A stretch of DNA of 36,312 bases from Lysobacter antibioticus HS124 (GCF_000336385.2 NZ_HG424495.1:1-36312), one strand, 5' to 3'. Counted from the stretch's first letter, positions 9,837 to 19,262 are shown. Translations and numbers: made by a program. The notes: generated by a model from the letters alone, not told the origin.

Positions 9837-10003
9837 GTATCGATATCAGGCACGTCCCGAGTGCTGCAAGACACACTCGAAACCTCCCTCATCGCACCGT
9901 GTCTCCGACCAGGTACCGAGGCCGGCGACCTCGCGCCAAGTCGTCGAATCGCTTCCGTGCTTTCGTCCTGGCGGCCGCCCTGCGCCGCGGGCTGCCGCCG
10001 GGC

Positions 10004-11845
10004 TCAGTTGACCGTGCACGACAAGGTCACCGTTACGCTTGCGCCGGCGACCAGCGTCCCGAGCGCGATGCCGGCATCGAGCGCTGCCAGAGAAATAGGC
10101 GAGACCGGACAGGCGGCACCGCTGCATACGGGAGGCGTCGTACATGTCAGCCCCGTGCGGCTCGCCGCCGGATCGCGCAGTACCGCAGCGATGACCGAAT
10201 TCGTACCGGCGTTGGTCACCACGATGCTGTAGGTGGTGCTTTGGCCGCGGTTGAGCGTGTCGCCTGCCAGATCGCTCGCCCCCGAGGCGGGCGTATTGGT
10301 CTTGCTGATGCGCAGATCGACGGAGGTCGGGCCGCTCAACTCCGAGGTCGCGCCGAACGAGGTGGTGGCGGTCTCCGCGCAGCCTGCATTCTGGCAACGC
10401 GTTGCGGTCATCCGCAGGGTAGCGGGCGCGACTCCGGCGATCGTGCAGCTGCTTGGGATCGTGGCGCTGGGACTGGCGACCGAACACGAGCCCAGCCAAA
10501 CCTGGGCTTCTCCGAACCCCGTGGGGTCCAAGCCACCCGGGTTGTTGTAGAAGTCGATGCGATAGCCATTGGCGTTCGCGGCCGTGTCCAAGGTGAAGTG
10601 CACGGTGGAGCCGACGATCCCAGCCAGTACCGGGAAGTTCTGCAACTGATTCGGCCCCGTGTCCGCGTCGCCGGCATCGTTGGGAGTGACGCCGTTGGCG
10701 CCCAGATCGATGCCGAGCCCACCGTTCCCGGAGAGATTGGTGTTGGCGACGATCGCGTTGTTCCCGGCGGTGGCGCCGGTTGCCTGGACGCCCGCGCCTG
10801 TGTTTCCGGTGATGGTGTTCGCTGTGATGGTGTTCTGAACGACCGACCCCAATGCGGTCCCCACCATCGTTATGCCAGCGCCGCCGTTGTTCGAAATCGT
10901 GTTGTTCTCTATGCGGTTGGCGGCGACTTGAGTGGCGACCGCCAAGTTTCCTCCGTCCATAACGATGCCTGCGCCGAGATTTGCGCTGATCGTGTTGTTG
11001 GAAATCGTGTTGTTCTGCGTGAAGCCCCCCGCTCCGCCGAACTGCGGAATCAATCGGATACCGGCGAGCCTGCTGCCCGAGATGTCGTTGGAACTCACCG
11101 TTACGTTGGAGACGCTGGCCAGGCCGATGCCGAAGTTCGAGCCTCGGATCACGTTGCCGCTTACCGTCGCGTTGTAGCCCGCGATAGAACCGGTGTTATA
11201 GATGCTGATTCCGTAGTTGCCGTTGGTTATCGTGTTGTTCGTCACCGTGCAGTTGTCGCTGTCGAGGCAACGAATGGCGTCGAAACCAGTGCCGGGGCTG
11301 GAAATATCGTTGCCGCTGATGACCATATTGGTCACGCCGCTAGCCGTCACGGCGGGCTGAGCGAAGTTGGTAACGCCGATGTTCAGCAACTGGCTGTTCG
11401 CGGCCGTCGCCGAAAATGAAAGGCCAACGAAGCTCCCCCCGCCTCCGTTCAAGACGATGTCGCCGCCTCCGTTTATCACTACCGTGTCGGTGATGGCCGG
11501 CAGTCCGGGGGCGGTGACGTTGACCGTGCCGGATCCGCTGAAGACGATGGTGTCGTCCACCGTCGTGGTCAGATTCGCGGCCAAGATCGCCGCCCGCAGC
11601 GTCGTGCAGCTGAAGTTGGGGCTGGTGCCCGAACAGGTTCCGGCGACATCGCTCAAGCCTGTGACCGTATAGGTCGCAGCCAGCGCCGCCCCCGCCCAGA
11701 GCGAAAGCGGAATGATCGCCGCCCCGATGCAGACGCCGCGGAAGCAACGGCGACCACGGGAGGAGCCACCGGCGCAAACGTCGGCGCCGTCGCTTACGGT
11801 TGCCGAGCGACGAGTGAGAGAAGCGGGCCGCAAGCGAAAAAACAT
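10004..11845 (-). CDS. Secreted right-handed beta-helix protein with DUF11-like C-terminus
   Basis: A 613-aa exported protein of unknown precise function. The ATG at 11845 is chosen over an in-frame GTG at 11869 because AAGGGAT lies 5-10 nt ahead of it. A long basic N-terminus leads to a hydrophobic segment and an AlaLeuAla-Ala type cleavage site (about residue 53). The mature start TYTVTGLSD, followed by CTTLRAAILAAN, matches the CSLREA-type N-cap of surface beta-helix proteins. The middle (about 100-400) is rich in NNTIS, GNDIS and SNVTVS repeats, typical of PbH1 coils. The last 110 residues resemble a DUF11 module (SKTNTP, TYSIVVTNAG, VTVTLSCTVN). Such proteins can be adhesins or polysaccharide lyases; no lyase active site was recognised. 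It is flanked by peptidase and collagenase genes on the same strand. Confidence 0.85.
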   Translation of the reverse strand: MFFRLRPASLTRRSATVSDGADVCAGGSSRGRRCFRGVCIGAAIIPLSLWAGAALAATYTVTGLSDVAGTCSGTSPNFSCTTLRAAILAANLTTTVDDTIVFSGSGTVNVTAPGLPAITDTVVINGGGDIVLNGGGGSFVGLSFSATAANSQLLNIGVTNFAQPAVTASGVTNMVISGNDISSPGTGFDAIRCLDSDNCTVTNNTITNGNYGISIYNTGSIAGYNATVSGNVIRGSNFGIGLASVSNVTVSSNDISGSRLAGIRLIPQFGGAGGFTQNNTISNNTISANLGAGIVMDGGNLAVATQVAANRIENNTISNNGGAGITMVGTALGSVVQNTITANTITGNTGAGVQATGATAGNNAIVANTNLSGNGGLGIDLGANGVTPNDAGDADTGPNQLQNFPVLAGIVGSTVHFTLDTAANANGYRIDFYNNPGGLDPTGFGEAQVWLGSCSVASPSATIPSSCTIAGVAPATLRMTATRCQNAGCAETATTSFGATSELSGPTSVDLRISKTNTPASGASDLAGDTLNRGQSTTYSIVVTNAGTNSVIAAVLRDPAASRTGLTCTTPPVCSGAACPVSPISLAALDAGIALGTLVAGASVTVTLSCTVN

Positions 11846-12215
11846 ATCGATATCCCTTGGAAAGGCCACAGACCGGCGCTCTAAGCCCGGGCAGCGTGAC
11901 TCCCCGAAGAAGCACTGGCCGGCGCCGACGTCGGTCCGACGCAGTGCTGTTGAATGGACAATAGAAATGCCTGTGACGGGCCGGCCGGCTCGATTAAGCC
12001 AACGTTAAGCTTGGTGAGATTGCCGCTCTGCGGGCCCGTACAGCAGCTAAAGACGGGCTCTGTCCCCTGTCGGCACGAGTGCGAACCACCGCAGGCCGCC
12101 CGGCAAGCGAGGCGACGCCGGAAACCGTTTTCGAGGCAGAACCGGGCGGCGCAGGCGCGCGGCCGCAAAGGAATCCGACGACTCCACGCATGCCGAGCCT
12201 TCGCATAACCTGCCC
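11846..12215. other. Intergenic region upstream of the beta-helix gene
   Basis: A 370-bp gap after the S9 peptidase. It contains GGCCGGCC and AACGTT/AAGCTT palindromes near 11980-12012, but no -35/-10 pair or terminator that I would defend, and no coding region. Confidence 0.4.
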
Positions 12216-14513
12216 TTACATGGATCGATCCCGTTCTTGCCTTGCGGCCCGACCATCGGGCTCCGGATCCAACAACTCTCTCTTGAAGAAGCTCCGGACC
12301 AGATCGTTGAATGCCGGGCCCGTGATCTGGTGTCCGACGTTGGGCAAAACCACGGTCTCGTGCGCCTTCCCAGCGCGGTCCAATGCGCGCGAGAGCGCCA
12401 GCGTGCTCTCCAACGGAACGTTGTCGTCGATGTCGCCATGCACGAGCAGCAGTTTTCCTTGCAGCTTGTCGGCATAAGTGAGATTGGAGTTGCGGGCCCA
12501 ATCGGCATCGTCCGCCAGCCCCATCCAGGCCTCCGGCCACCAGGCCTTGTCCAGCCGCAGGTCGTGGTTCCCGGACTGGGAAACGCCGACTTTGAATACG
12601 TCCGGACGATGGGCCATGAACCGGAACGCATCGTAGCCGCCGGCCGATCCGCCGATGACCCCGACCCGATCCAGATCGAGATAGGGATATTTGTCGCGCA
12701 TCGCCCTCAAGACGCGCACGTGATCTTCGATGCCCACCCCGGTAAGGTTCCTGTAAGAGGGCAAGCGGAATGCACGGCCCCGCTGCGACGTTCCGCGTGC
12801 GTCGATGGTGACCACCACCGCGCCCAGCTGGGCGAGCGCCGTCGCCATGCCCGACACATTGCGTTCGTAGTTCTCGCGGAACCGGTGCGTGTTCGGACCG
12901 GTGTAGAGATGATCGATCACCGGATAACGGCGGCTTGGATCGAACCGGCTGGGCCGGTAGATCATCGCGTACAGCGTGGTCTTGCCGTCTCCGGCCAGGG
13001 TTTCGAATACCTCCGGCGGCGTGAACCCGCTGGCCGTCATCGCGCTCGGATCGGCGCGTCCAAGCTCCATCGCTATCCGCCCATCCGCCGTACTGCGCAG
13101 CAAGGTCCGGGTCGGCTGAGTCGGACTCGACATCCGGTCGATGAACCAGCGCCCGTCTTCGGACACGGTCACTCGATGATCGAGAGGCTCGGGCGTCAGA
13201 TTGACGATCGAGCCGTCCAGCCCCACCCGATACAGCATTCTGAAATAGGGATTCACGCCGGTCTCGCGACCGACGCCGCTCACCAGCACGTCGTCGTCGG
13301 AGACGTGCAACACCTCGCTCACTTCCCAGGCGCCCTGGGTAAGGCGCCTGCCGCCCTCGACCGGGTCGCCGTTCCGGATCAGGTACAGTTGGGCCCAGCC
13401 GCTGCGCTCGGAGATCAGCAGCGCACCGCCCAACGCGGGCGCCGACCGGATCGAAGTGGCGGTCGCAGTCACGTTCGGCTGCATCGCCTCACGGATGCGA
13501 GTCACGGCCTTGCCGCTGGCCGGGTCCACCTCGATCAGCTTCAATTCGCCGTAGCCTCGTCGCGTCCACTGGTAGTGAACACGACCGCCTTGCCAACTCA
13601 GAGACGGCGATATCGGAAACAACAATTCCTGTGCCGGCACATCGAGCAGCTTCGTGGTCCGGGACGCGACATCGATCAGAAGCGGACGGAACAGGGGCAA
13701 TTTCGCCGCGCCAGCGGTCGGATAGACGTAACGGAATCGCTTGGGGCCGCCGCCGCCCGGCGGCCGAGGCTGTACGCCTTCGTGCAAAGTCGCCTGGTTG
13801 CGGTCGAGACGGTGGGTCAACAGGGTCGACGAATCCTGCGACCAGTACGCCTCGACCGTCATCGGCGGCGACTCCATGCCCGCCTTCACTTGATAGCCCA
13901 GTCGCGGATAATTAATTCCGTATCTGCGGTCATGGCTGCCGTCGGAGGTCAGGGGCACTTCCCGCCCTGAGCCCGTGTCCACCAGCACCAGGTTGAAGTC
14001 CCGCGAGATCACGCGAAACCTCCCATCCGGCGAGAGCACGCCTTGAACGCGGGCATCGGGCTCCCTGGATGCTTTTCCGCTCGCCAGGTCGTATCTCCAG
14101 CGCTTGTCGCCTACCGAGACTATCAACGCACCGCTTTTGCCGAGATAGTCCTGGATGCCGACAGCCTCGTTCCTGTCGGAGAAGGCTCCGGCCGCGGCGA
14201 GGGACGCGCGCAGCGCGCCGTCGCCGACCAGCACCCTGCTCGACTGCGTCTGCGGACTCGCCAGCCGGACTTCGCCACTGCGCTTGGGCCCTTTGTGGAA
14301 GACGACGTCGCTGCCGCCGCCGGCAAAAATCGCGCCCATGTCCAGATCGACGATCCATTCCCCTTCCCGCTCGGGCACGTATTTGTCGAACTCGGCATAG
14401 CGCAGCGCCCAGGCGTCGGCATCGCCCGGAGTTCCGGCGGATACGGGCGACAGGGCGAGCAACGCAAGCGCCGCGGCTACGGACCTCGGGTCGAAGCTGG
14501 CGATGAATCGCAT
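12216..14513 (-). CDS. Secreted S9 family prolyl-oligopeptidase/DPP-IV-like peptidase
   Basis: A 765-aa serine peptidase, probably exported to the periplasm or outside the cell. The ATG at 14513 is preferred over one 60 nt upstream because GAGGA lies about 8 nt ahead of it and a signal peptide (about 1-26, ending SPVSAGTPG) begins there. A beta-propeller of DPP-IV N-terminal type fills about 60-500. The alpha/beta-hydrolase domain follows, with nucleophile Ser623 in GGSAGGYDAF, Asp696 in HGDIDDNV and His728 in NVGHQ. DPP-IV-like enzymes remove Xaa-Pro dipeptides or cut after proline, which suits collagen fragments. It lies 153 bp behind the TonB receptor on the same strand, with a large hairpin between them. 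A broader S9 specificity, such as acyl-aminoacyl peptidase, is not excluded. Confidence 0.9.
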   Translation of the reverse strand: MRFIASFDPRSVAAALALLALSPVSAGTPGDADAWALRYAEFDKYVPEREGEWIVDLDMGAIFAGGGSDVVFHKGPKRSGEVRLASPQTQSSRVLVGDGALRASLAAAGAFSDRNEAVGIQDYLGKSGALIVSVGDKRWRYDLASGKASREPDARVQGVLSPDGRFRVISRDFNLVLVDTGSGREVPLTSDGSHDRRYGINYPRLGYQVKAGMESPPMTVEAYWSQDSSTLLTHRLDRNQATLHEGVQPRPPGGGGPKRFRYVYPTAGAAKLPLFRPLLIDVASRTTKLLDVPAQELLFPISPSLSWQGGRVHYQWTRRGYGELKLIEVDPASGKAVTRIREAMQPNVTATATSIRSAPALGGALLISERSGWAQLYLIRNGDPVEGGRRLTQGAWEVSEVLHVSDDDVLVSGVGRETGVNPYFRMLYRVGLDGSIVNLTPEPLDHRVTVSEDGRWFIDRMSSPTQPTRTLLRSTADGRIAMELGRADPSAMTASGFTPPEVFETLAGDGKTTLYAMIYRPSRFDPSRRYPVIDHLYTGPNTHRFRENYERNVSGMATALAQLGAVVVTIDARGTSQRGRAFRLPSYRNLTGVGIEDHVRVLRAMRDKYPYLDLDRVGVIGGSAGGYDAFRFMAHRPDVFKVGVSQSGNHDLRLDKAWWPEAWMGLADDADWARNSNLTYADKLQGKLLLVHGDIDDNVPLESTLALSRALDRAGKAHETVVLPNVGHQITGPAFNDLVRSFFKRELLDPEPDGRAARQERDRSM

Positions 14514-14608
14514 TGACGGACGTTCCTCAGCTATTGGATTGCTTCGGCCGACTCGCAGCACGAAAGCGCTCATGCGCTCCGGTGAACTGAGAACGGCCCC
14601 ACGAGACT

Positions 14609-14651
14609 GCCGTTCCGCAAGGAGGCTCGGAACGCCTCCCCGCGGAACGGC
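14609..14651 (-). terminator. Large compound hairpin between TonB receptor and S9 peptidase genes
   Basis: GCCGTTCCGC (14609-14618) pairs perfectly with GCGGAACGGC (14642-14651). Inside, GGAGGC (14621-14626) pairs with GCCTCC (14634-14639), with 2-nt bulges on both sides. It begins 16 nt after the receptor stop codon. There is no U-tract, so it may terminate in part or protect the 3' end of the upstream message and set unequal expression of the two genes. Confidence 0.6.
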
Positions 14652-14666
14652 CGAGCTTTCGCTCGC

Positions 14667-17600
14667 TCAGAACCTCTGGGTGTACTTCAGGTAGACGAAG
14701 CGACCGACATCGAAGCCGCCGTAGTAGGAAACGTTCGAGCTCGGCTGCGTGTACATGACCGGTCCATAGCGCTTGAAGACGTTGTTGACGCCCAGTGCGA
14801 CCGATGCGTCCCAGGGGGTGTTCCAGCGGAACTGGACATCGTTGAAAGTCGTCGACCCGTGGCGGTTCCGGCGCTGGATCTGCGTGACCGTCCCCTGCCC
14901 CGGCAGGCTCCCGGTCGGCGCCAGGCGGATTTCGCTGCATTCCAAGTGGGGATCGCTCACGCCGGCGATGAAGTAAGTGCAGCCTTCCTTCATGGAGGAG
15001 TAATAGCGGGCGGACCAGCTGATTCCGAAGTGACCCCAATCCCAACCGATGTTCAGGTTGGAGCGAACCCGGAACGTGCTGGTGACGCCGACGTCCGAGA
15101 TAGGAATGCGCGGGTTGTCCGTGCTGACGAAGTAATCGCGCGACGTATAGGTGCTGTTGGACGTGACGACGAAGTCGCCGTATCCGGTCTTCTTGCGATA
15201 GGTGACATCGACATCGAACCCTTCGACCTTGCGGAAGCCGGCGTTGATGCTGGAGAACTTCAAGCTATTGACGTACCCCAGCGCCGGGTCGCGGGTGAAC
15301 GACGAACCCGCGGACGCTTCGCAGCGGCTCTGGATGCCCAGAACGTAGCAGTCCGCCAGCATGTTGGTCGGGCTGTCGGCGACGATCGTCTGCGAAATAC
15401 GCATCTTCCACCAGTCCACCGCGATGTTCAGCCCGTCGAGGAAATCCGGGCTCCATACCGCCCCGATCGTCTGCGACTTCGACACCTCCGGGGTCAAGCC
15501 GGGGTTCGACTCCGACCTGAACGCCACCGGCGTCTGCGCATTCGGCGCTCCCGCCGGCACCAGCCCCTGCGCGAGCTGGCGGAAGGTATTGGCCTTCGCG
15601 CCCATGTCGCGAACGCAATTGGCGCGTGTGGTCGGGTTGCTGCTCGAGCTGCCGAAACTGGTGTCGCAGGGATCGGTGAAAGCCGAGAACGTGTCCGACC
15701 CGCCACCGTACAGGTCGGCGATGGTCGGGGCGCGGAAGCCGTCGTTCACGGTCGCACGCAGCAGCAACGACGCCACCGGGCGCCACTTCAAACCGAACTT
15801 GTTGTTGGTGGTCTGGCCGAAGGTATCGTAGTCGGAGAAGCGGGTGGCGATATTGAGCGTCAACTCCTTGGCGAAAGGCTTGTCGGCCAGAATCGGAATC
15901 TCCGTTTCGGCGTAGAACTCATTCACGCTGTACCGTCCGCCGGTGGGGCCGGCCGCCAGCGCGGTCGTCGTTCCCGCGATCGCCGCCGCCGAGGGCGTGA
16001 AGGTGCCGGACTCCACCCGGCGTTCGATGCCCGCGGCCAGCCCGACCGGGCCGGCAGGCAGGTCGAACACGGTGGTTGAGACGTTGGCCGATACCACCTT
16101 GGTCTTGGTCTCGCCGCGCGCGGTCTCCGGCTGCGACAGGAACGCCTGCAGTTCCGGATTCCCGGTCAGACCGCCTTCGCCGATCACGCCGTATCCCAGG
16201 AACGGGTTGAACGGCACGCAATCGCTGAACGGGATCGGCGCGGCCGCCGTGCCGCACTGGACTCGCCCCTGCGCGTTGAGGAACGAAGGACCCACCGCCA
16301 TCTGCGTGTTGGGCGTATTGAGGTTCCCGTAGCCCACATGGCGCGACTTGTTGTCGTTGTACAGAACGCCGACATCCCAATCCACATAGCGATCGCGCCA
16401 TTGGAAGCTGCCCTCCAATGCGCTCGAAACCCGCAGCGTCTTCAGGTTGCCTTCGGTGATCCGGGGCATTTCCCACGTGCGGCGCCACCAGCTCCTGATG
16501 GGCGCGGAGGTCGGGTTGAAGTAGCTCTGGGCCGACATGCCGGGCACCGTCGGAGCGAACGACGCGGCCTGCATGGGCATGCCGGCGGTGCTGCGGGCGT
16601 TGTCCCGCTCGCCGTACAACAGGTTGGTCCGCCAGCTGAGGCTGTCGCTGAAGCGGTACCGGCCGTCGACGAAGAGCGACTTGGACTTCAACGGGGTCCG
16701 CAGATCCGTCTGGGCGTTCGGATTGCTCTTGTGCCGGCTCGATCCGGGCACGCACCCGTTGATCGAGGCGCCAGCCGATACGGCGCAGCTGCCGGTGTTT
16801 ACGTCTTGACGAATATAGTCCGCCGGCGTGCGCGGATTGCCGCCGTCGCGCAGGACCACCCGAGTCCCGTTGGGAATGCCCGGGATGCGGTTGGTGGCCG
16901 AGGTCACGAAACCGCCGCCGGCGCTGACGGTAGACCAACCGTCCGTTGGATGCAGATTGGAACGAGGATACGCGCTGAATTCCCGGTCGCTAGCAGCCAC
17001 CCTGTCCTCGTCGCGGATTTCGCCCCCCACTGCAATCGAGAAGCGCTCGCCGGTATGCCCATAGGAGAAGTTGGCGTTGGTGATTCCGCCATCGCCCTGG
17101 CTGTATTGGCCGATGTATCCGCCAATGCTGGCGCCGTTGAAGTCGGCGCGGGTGATGATGTTGATGACGCCGGAAATCGCATCGGAGCCGTAGATGGAGG
17201 ACGCGCCGTCCTTGAGCACTTCGATGCGTTCCACCATCGCCGCCGGAATCGACGAGATGTCGGCCAAGCCCCCGGTGGTCACGCCCAAGCGTCGACCGTT
17301 GAGCAAGACCAAAGTACGCGCCGCGCCGAGATTGCGCAGACTCACGTACGACCCGCCGACCGCTTCGCCCGACAACAGCGGAGAGGCTCGACTCGCCGGC
17401 GGCGCGCCGGTCGCCGACACCGCCTGGAGAATGTCCGACACCGATTGGAAGCCCTGCTTCTCGATACTCTGCCTGTCGATGACGGTCACCGGCTGCGCCG
17501 TCTCCATGTCGACTTGCCGCAATCGGGTCCCGGTCACCTCCACTCGATTGACCGTCACCGGCGCCTTTTCGGCTTCTACGCCGCTGTTTCCGCCTTGCTC

Positions 17601-17690
17601 GGCTGCGTAACCCACGCAGGAGAAGACGGAAACGCCCGAGGCCAGCGCGACTACGATGGCGTCGCGGAGCGGATTGGTTTGCATGAACAT
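14667..17690 (-). CDS. TonB-dependent outer-membrane receptor (peptide-locus copy)
   Basis: A 1007-aa outer-membrane active transporter. The signal peptide covers about residues 1-29 (cleavage after GYA). The plug domain (about 50-175) contains RVEVTGTRL, SLRNLG, LVLLNGRRL and the SIYGSDAISGVINIIT core. A 22-strand barrel follows and ends in the aromatic YTQRF, as needed for BAM-dependent assembly. AGGGGGT lies just before the ATG. Long Xanthomonad receptors of this type often sit beside peptidase genes, and this one precedes an S9 peptidase in the same orientation, which suggests import of proline-rich peptides. The substrate cannot be read from the sequence. No sigma/anti-sigma pair of the FecI/FecR type is next to it. 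Confidence 0.92.
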   Translation of the reverse strand: MFMQTNPLRDAIVVALASGVSVFSCVGYAAEQGGNSGVEAEKAPVTVNRVEVTGTRLRQVDMETAQPVTVIDRQSIEKQGFQSVSDILQAVSATGAPPASRASPLLSGEAVGGSYVSLRNLGAARTLVLLNGRRLGVTTGGLADISSIPAAMVERIEVLKDGASSIYGSDAISGVINIITRADFNGASIGGYIGQYSQGDGGITNANFSYGHTGERFSIAVGGEIRDEDRVAASDREFSAYPRSNLHPTDGWSTVSAGGGFVTSATNRIPGIPNGTRVVLRDGGNPRTPADYIRQDVNTGSCAVSAGASINGCVPGSSRHKSNPNAQTDLRTPLKSKSLFVDGRYRFSDSLSWRTNLLYGERDNARSTAGMPMQAASFAPTVPGMSAQSYFNPTSAPIRSWWRRTWEMPRITEGNLKTLRVSSALEGSFQWRDRYVDWDVGVLYNDNKSRHVGYGNLNTPNTQMAVGPSFLNAQGRVQCGTAAAPIPFSDCVPFNPFLGYGVIGEGGLTGNPELQAFLSQPETARGETKTKVVSANVSTTVFDLPAGPVGLAAGIERRVESGTFTPSAAAIAGTTTALAAGPTGGRYSVNEFYAETEIPILADKPFAKELTLNIATRFSDYDTFGQTTNNKFGLKWRPVASLLLRATVNDGFRAPTIADLYGGGSDTFSAFTDPCDTSFGSSSSNPTTRANCVRDMGAKANTFRQLAQGLVPAGAPNAQTPVAFRSESNPGLTPEVSKSQTIGAVWSPDFLDGLNIAVDWWKMRISQTIVADSPTNMLADCYVLGIQSRCEASAGSSFTRDPALGYVNSLKFSSINAGFRKVEGFDVDVTYRKKTGYGDFVVTSNSTYTSRDYFVSTDNPRIPISDVGVTSTFRVRSNLNIGWDWGHFGISWSARYYSSMKEGCTYFIAGVSDPHLECSEIRLAPTGSLPGQGTVTQIQRRNRHGSTTFNDVQFRWNTPWDASVALGVNNVFKRYGPVMYTQPSSNVSYYGGFDVGRFVYLKYTQRF

Positions 17691-18112
17691 CGTTTACCCC
17701 CTGTGATACCGGCCCCGCATCCGGAGCCTGTGATGGAGTGGATCGAAAGGCGGGTTTCCGACCTCTTGCAGCGGTACGTCCTGCGCCGTGCGGTTGAAAA
17801 CGGATCGCCACGTCGGCCAGGGGCGCGACATGACGACCGGAGAAACCCGGGTACACCGGTAGAGGCCGGCCGCGATCGCCGCGACCGCCCTCTTTCCGTC
17901 TGATGACCGTCCATGGGCGAATTGCTCGCTTTCCGCATGTCTTTCGGTTATGCGCGCAACTCCCAGCCCTCGTTCGCGGCCGCCGTGACGGATTCCGCGG
18001 AGCACGCTCGCGTCCGACGATGCGATCCGGCGCCTCGGCGCCGGCCCGAGCCGATTGCGGCCCGGTCGTATCCGCGAAGCTGGCGATAACTTAGGCACGG
18101 CGGTTCTCGTCC
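17691..18112. other. Intergenic region upstream of the peptide-locus TonB receptor
   Basis: A 422-bp gap that presumably carries the promoter of the receptor-peptidase pair. A looser version of the collagenase leader motif (CTGTGATACCGGC, 17701-17713) lies 11 nt from the ATG. Nothing else is recognisable; short open frames here lack ribosome sites and family resemblance. Confidence 0.4.
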
Positions 18113-19075
18113 TTAATTCGGACTTGCCGGCACGCGCGCGACTCGGCGCGACTTGGCCGCCGATCGCAGCAGCAGCAGGGCCGTGTACAGCGCCACCGAG
18201 ACCACGCCCCAGCGCAGTGCCGCCAACGGCAGTTGCTTGACCACGTACGCCGCCAGCATCACGGCGGGAACGCCGCCGATCGCCAGCCCAATCACCACTT
18301 TCAGATCGATGCGCCGGGAGCGGACGAATCCCATGCCACTGATCGGCATCAGGAAGGCGCAGGCTCCCATCATCACGGGGAAGGCGGCAGTCGGGCTCAG
18401 CCCGAGCAGGCTCAGAATCACCAGCGAAGGCGCGTACAGGCCGATGCCGAAGCTCATCAGCATGCCCAGTACGAGATGCGCCATCACGGCGACCGCGAAC
18501 TTCGCGCCGCCGAGAGCGAACGCGTCGCCGCCGGCCGGCAACAGATCGAGATTGGTCGCCGCATACAGAGCCGCGGCGATCAGCATCGCCAGGCCGACCA
18601 TCCATTGCACATGACGCGTAGCCACTTTGGTGGCCAGCTGCGTACCGATCAGCGCACCGTTCACGGCCGCTGCGATGCAACCCAGAAGCAGCAGCGGGTC
18701 GATGTATATCAAATGGATGAAGACCAGCGCCTGCACCAGCGTCGGCAACGCATGGCCGGCGTTGAGGACGGCAGGCATGTAGCTGTCGGGCACGAGCTTG
18801 CGCAGCTTCAGATACGCCGTCGTCGGCGCGAAGGAGCCGATGCCCAGCGTATCGAAGAAGTTCGTCGCCGCGCCCAATCCGATCGCTTCATAGTTCGGGC
18901 GCAGTTCGGATCGTTGATAAGCGGTCGCCGTCAAGACGATCAGGAACAATACGGCCAGCAAGCCCAGCGCAGCGAACAGAAGGATCGTCGTCACGGCCCA
19001 GCTCCGGCGCTCGCCGAGCGCATGCCCGGACCAGGAGCGCAGCCACGCCGAAGCGGCGACTTCCGCAACCGCCAT
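18113..19075 (-). CDS. TSUP family (TauE/SafE) membrane permease
   Basis: A polytopic inner-membrane protein of 320 aa with about eight hydrophobic segments and the family signature TNFFDTLGIGSFAPTTA, repeated in degenerate form in the second half (AFPVMMGACAFLMPISGMGF). TSUP members move sulfite, sulfonates or small organic acids; this one cannot be assigned. The ATG at 19075 has no good Shine-Dalgarno and adds 27 residues without family resemblance. A GTG at 18994, behind GGAG at proper spacing and directly before the first membrane helix (TTILLFAALG), is the better start. It diverges from the DapA-family gene; the shared upstream region suggests co-regulation, perhaps for uptake or export of a metabolite of that pathway. 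Confidence 0.85.
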   Translation of the reverse strand: MAVAEVAASAWLRSWSGHALGERRSWAVTTILLFAALGLLAVLFLIVLTATAYQRSELRPNYEAIGLGAATNFFDTLGIGSFAPTTAYLKLRKLVPDSYMPAVLNAGHALPTLVQALVFIHLIYIDPLLLLGCIAAAVNGALIGTQLATKVATRHVQWMVGLAMLIAAALYAATNLDLLPAGGDAFALGGAKFAVAVMAHLVLGMLMSFGIGLYAPSLVILSLLGLSPTAAFPVMMGACAFLMPISGMGFVRSRRIDLKVVIGLAIGGVPAVMLAAYVVKQLPLAALRWGVVSVALYTALLLLRSAAKSRRVARVPASPN

Positions 19076-19262
19076 GACGGTTGCGGCAGGTGATCGAGCG
19101 CGATCGAACCCAGCCTGCGCTCGCGCTTACCGTCGCACGTCGACGGATTCCGGCCGCGTGCGTGGCGGAGCGATGTCCCCCCCGGCACCAGGCGTACAGC
19201 CTCGTGCTTGGCCAGAACCGATTCCCCTTCACGGATACGCAAAGTGAGCCCCTCGCCGACGC

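Larger units (their letters stand above)
9280..10003. other. Long non-coding region upstream of the collagenase trio
   Basis: A stretch of 724 bases between the beta-helix gene and collagenase 3. Open frames exist on both strands but are rich in Arg, Pro and Ser, lack good ribosome sites and resemble no family I know. The visible elements are the leader motif at 9306-9317 and the inverted repeat at 9824-9836. A long regulatory leader or a decayed gene are both possible. Confidence 0.5.

Noticed and set aside
9385-10011. Plus-strand frame of about 200 codons in the gap before the collagenases
   Set aside because: Arg/Ala/Pro-rich, no ribosome site, no family match, and overlapped by similar meaningless frames on the other strand.
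14514-14573. Upstream ATG of the S9 peptidase frame
   Set aside because: Its GGAG is only 3 nt from the ATG and the added 20 residues precede a complete signal peptide that has its own well-placed ribosome site.
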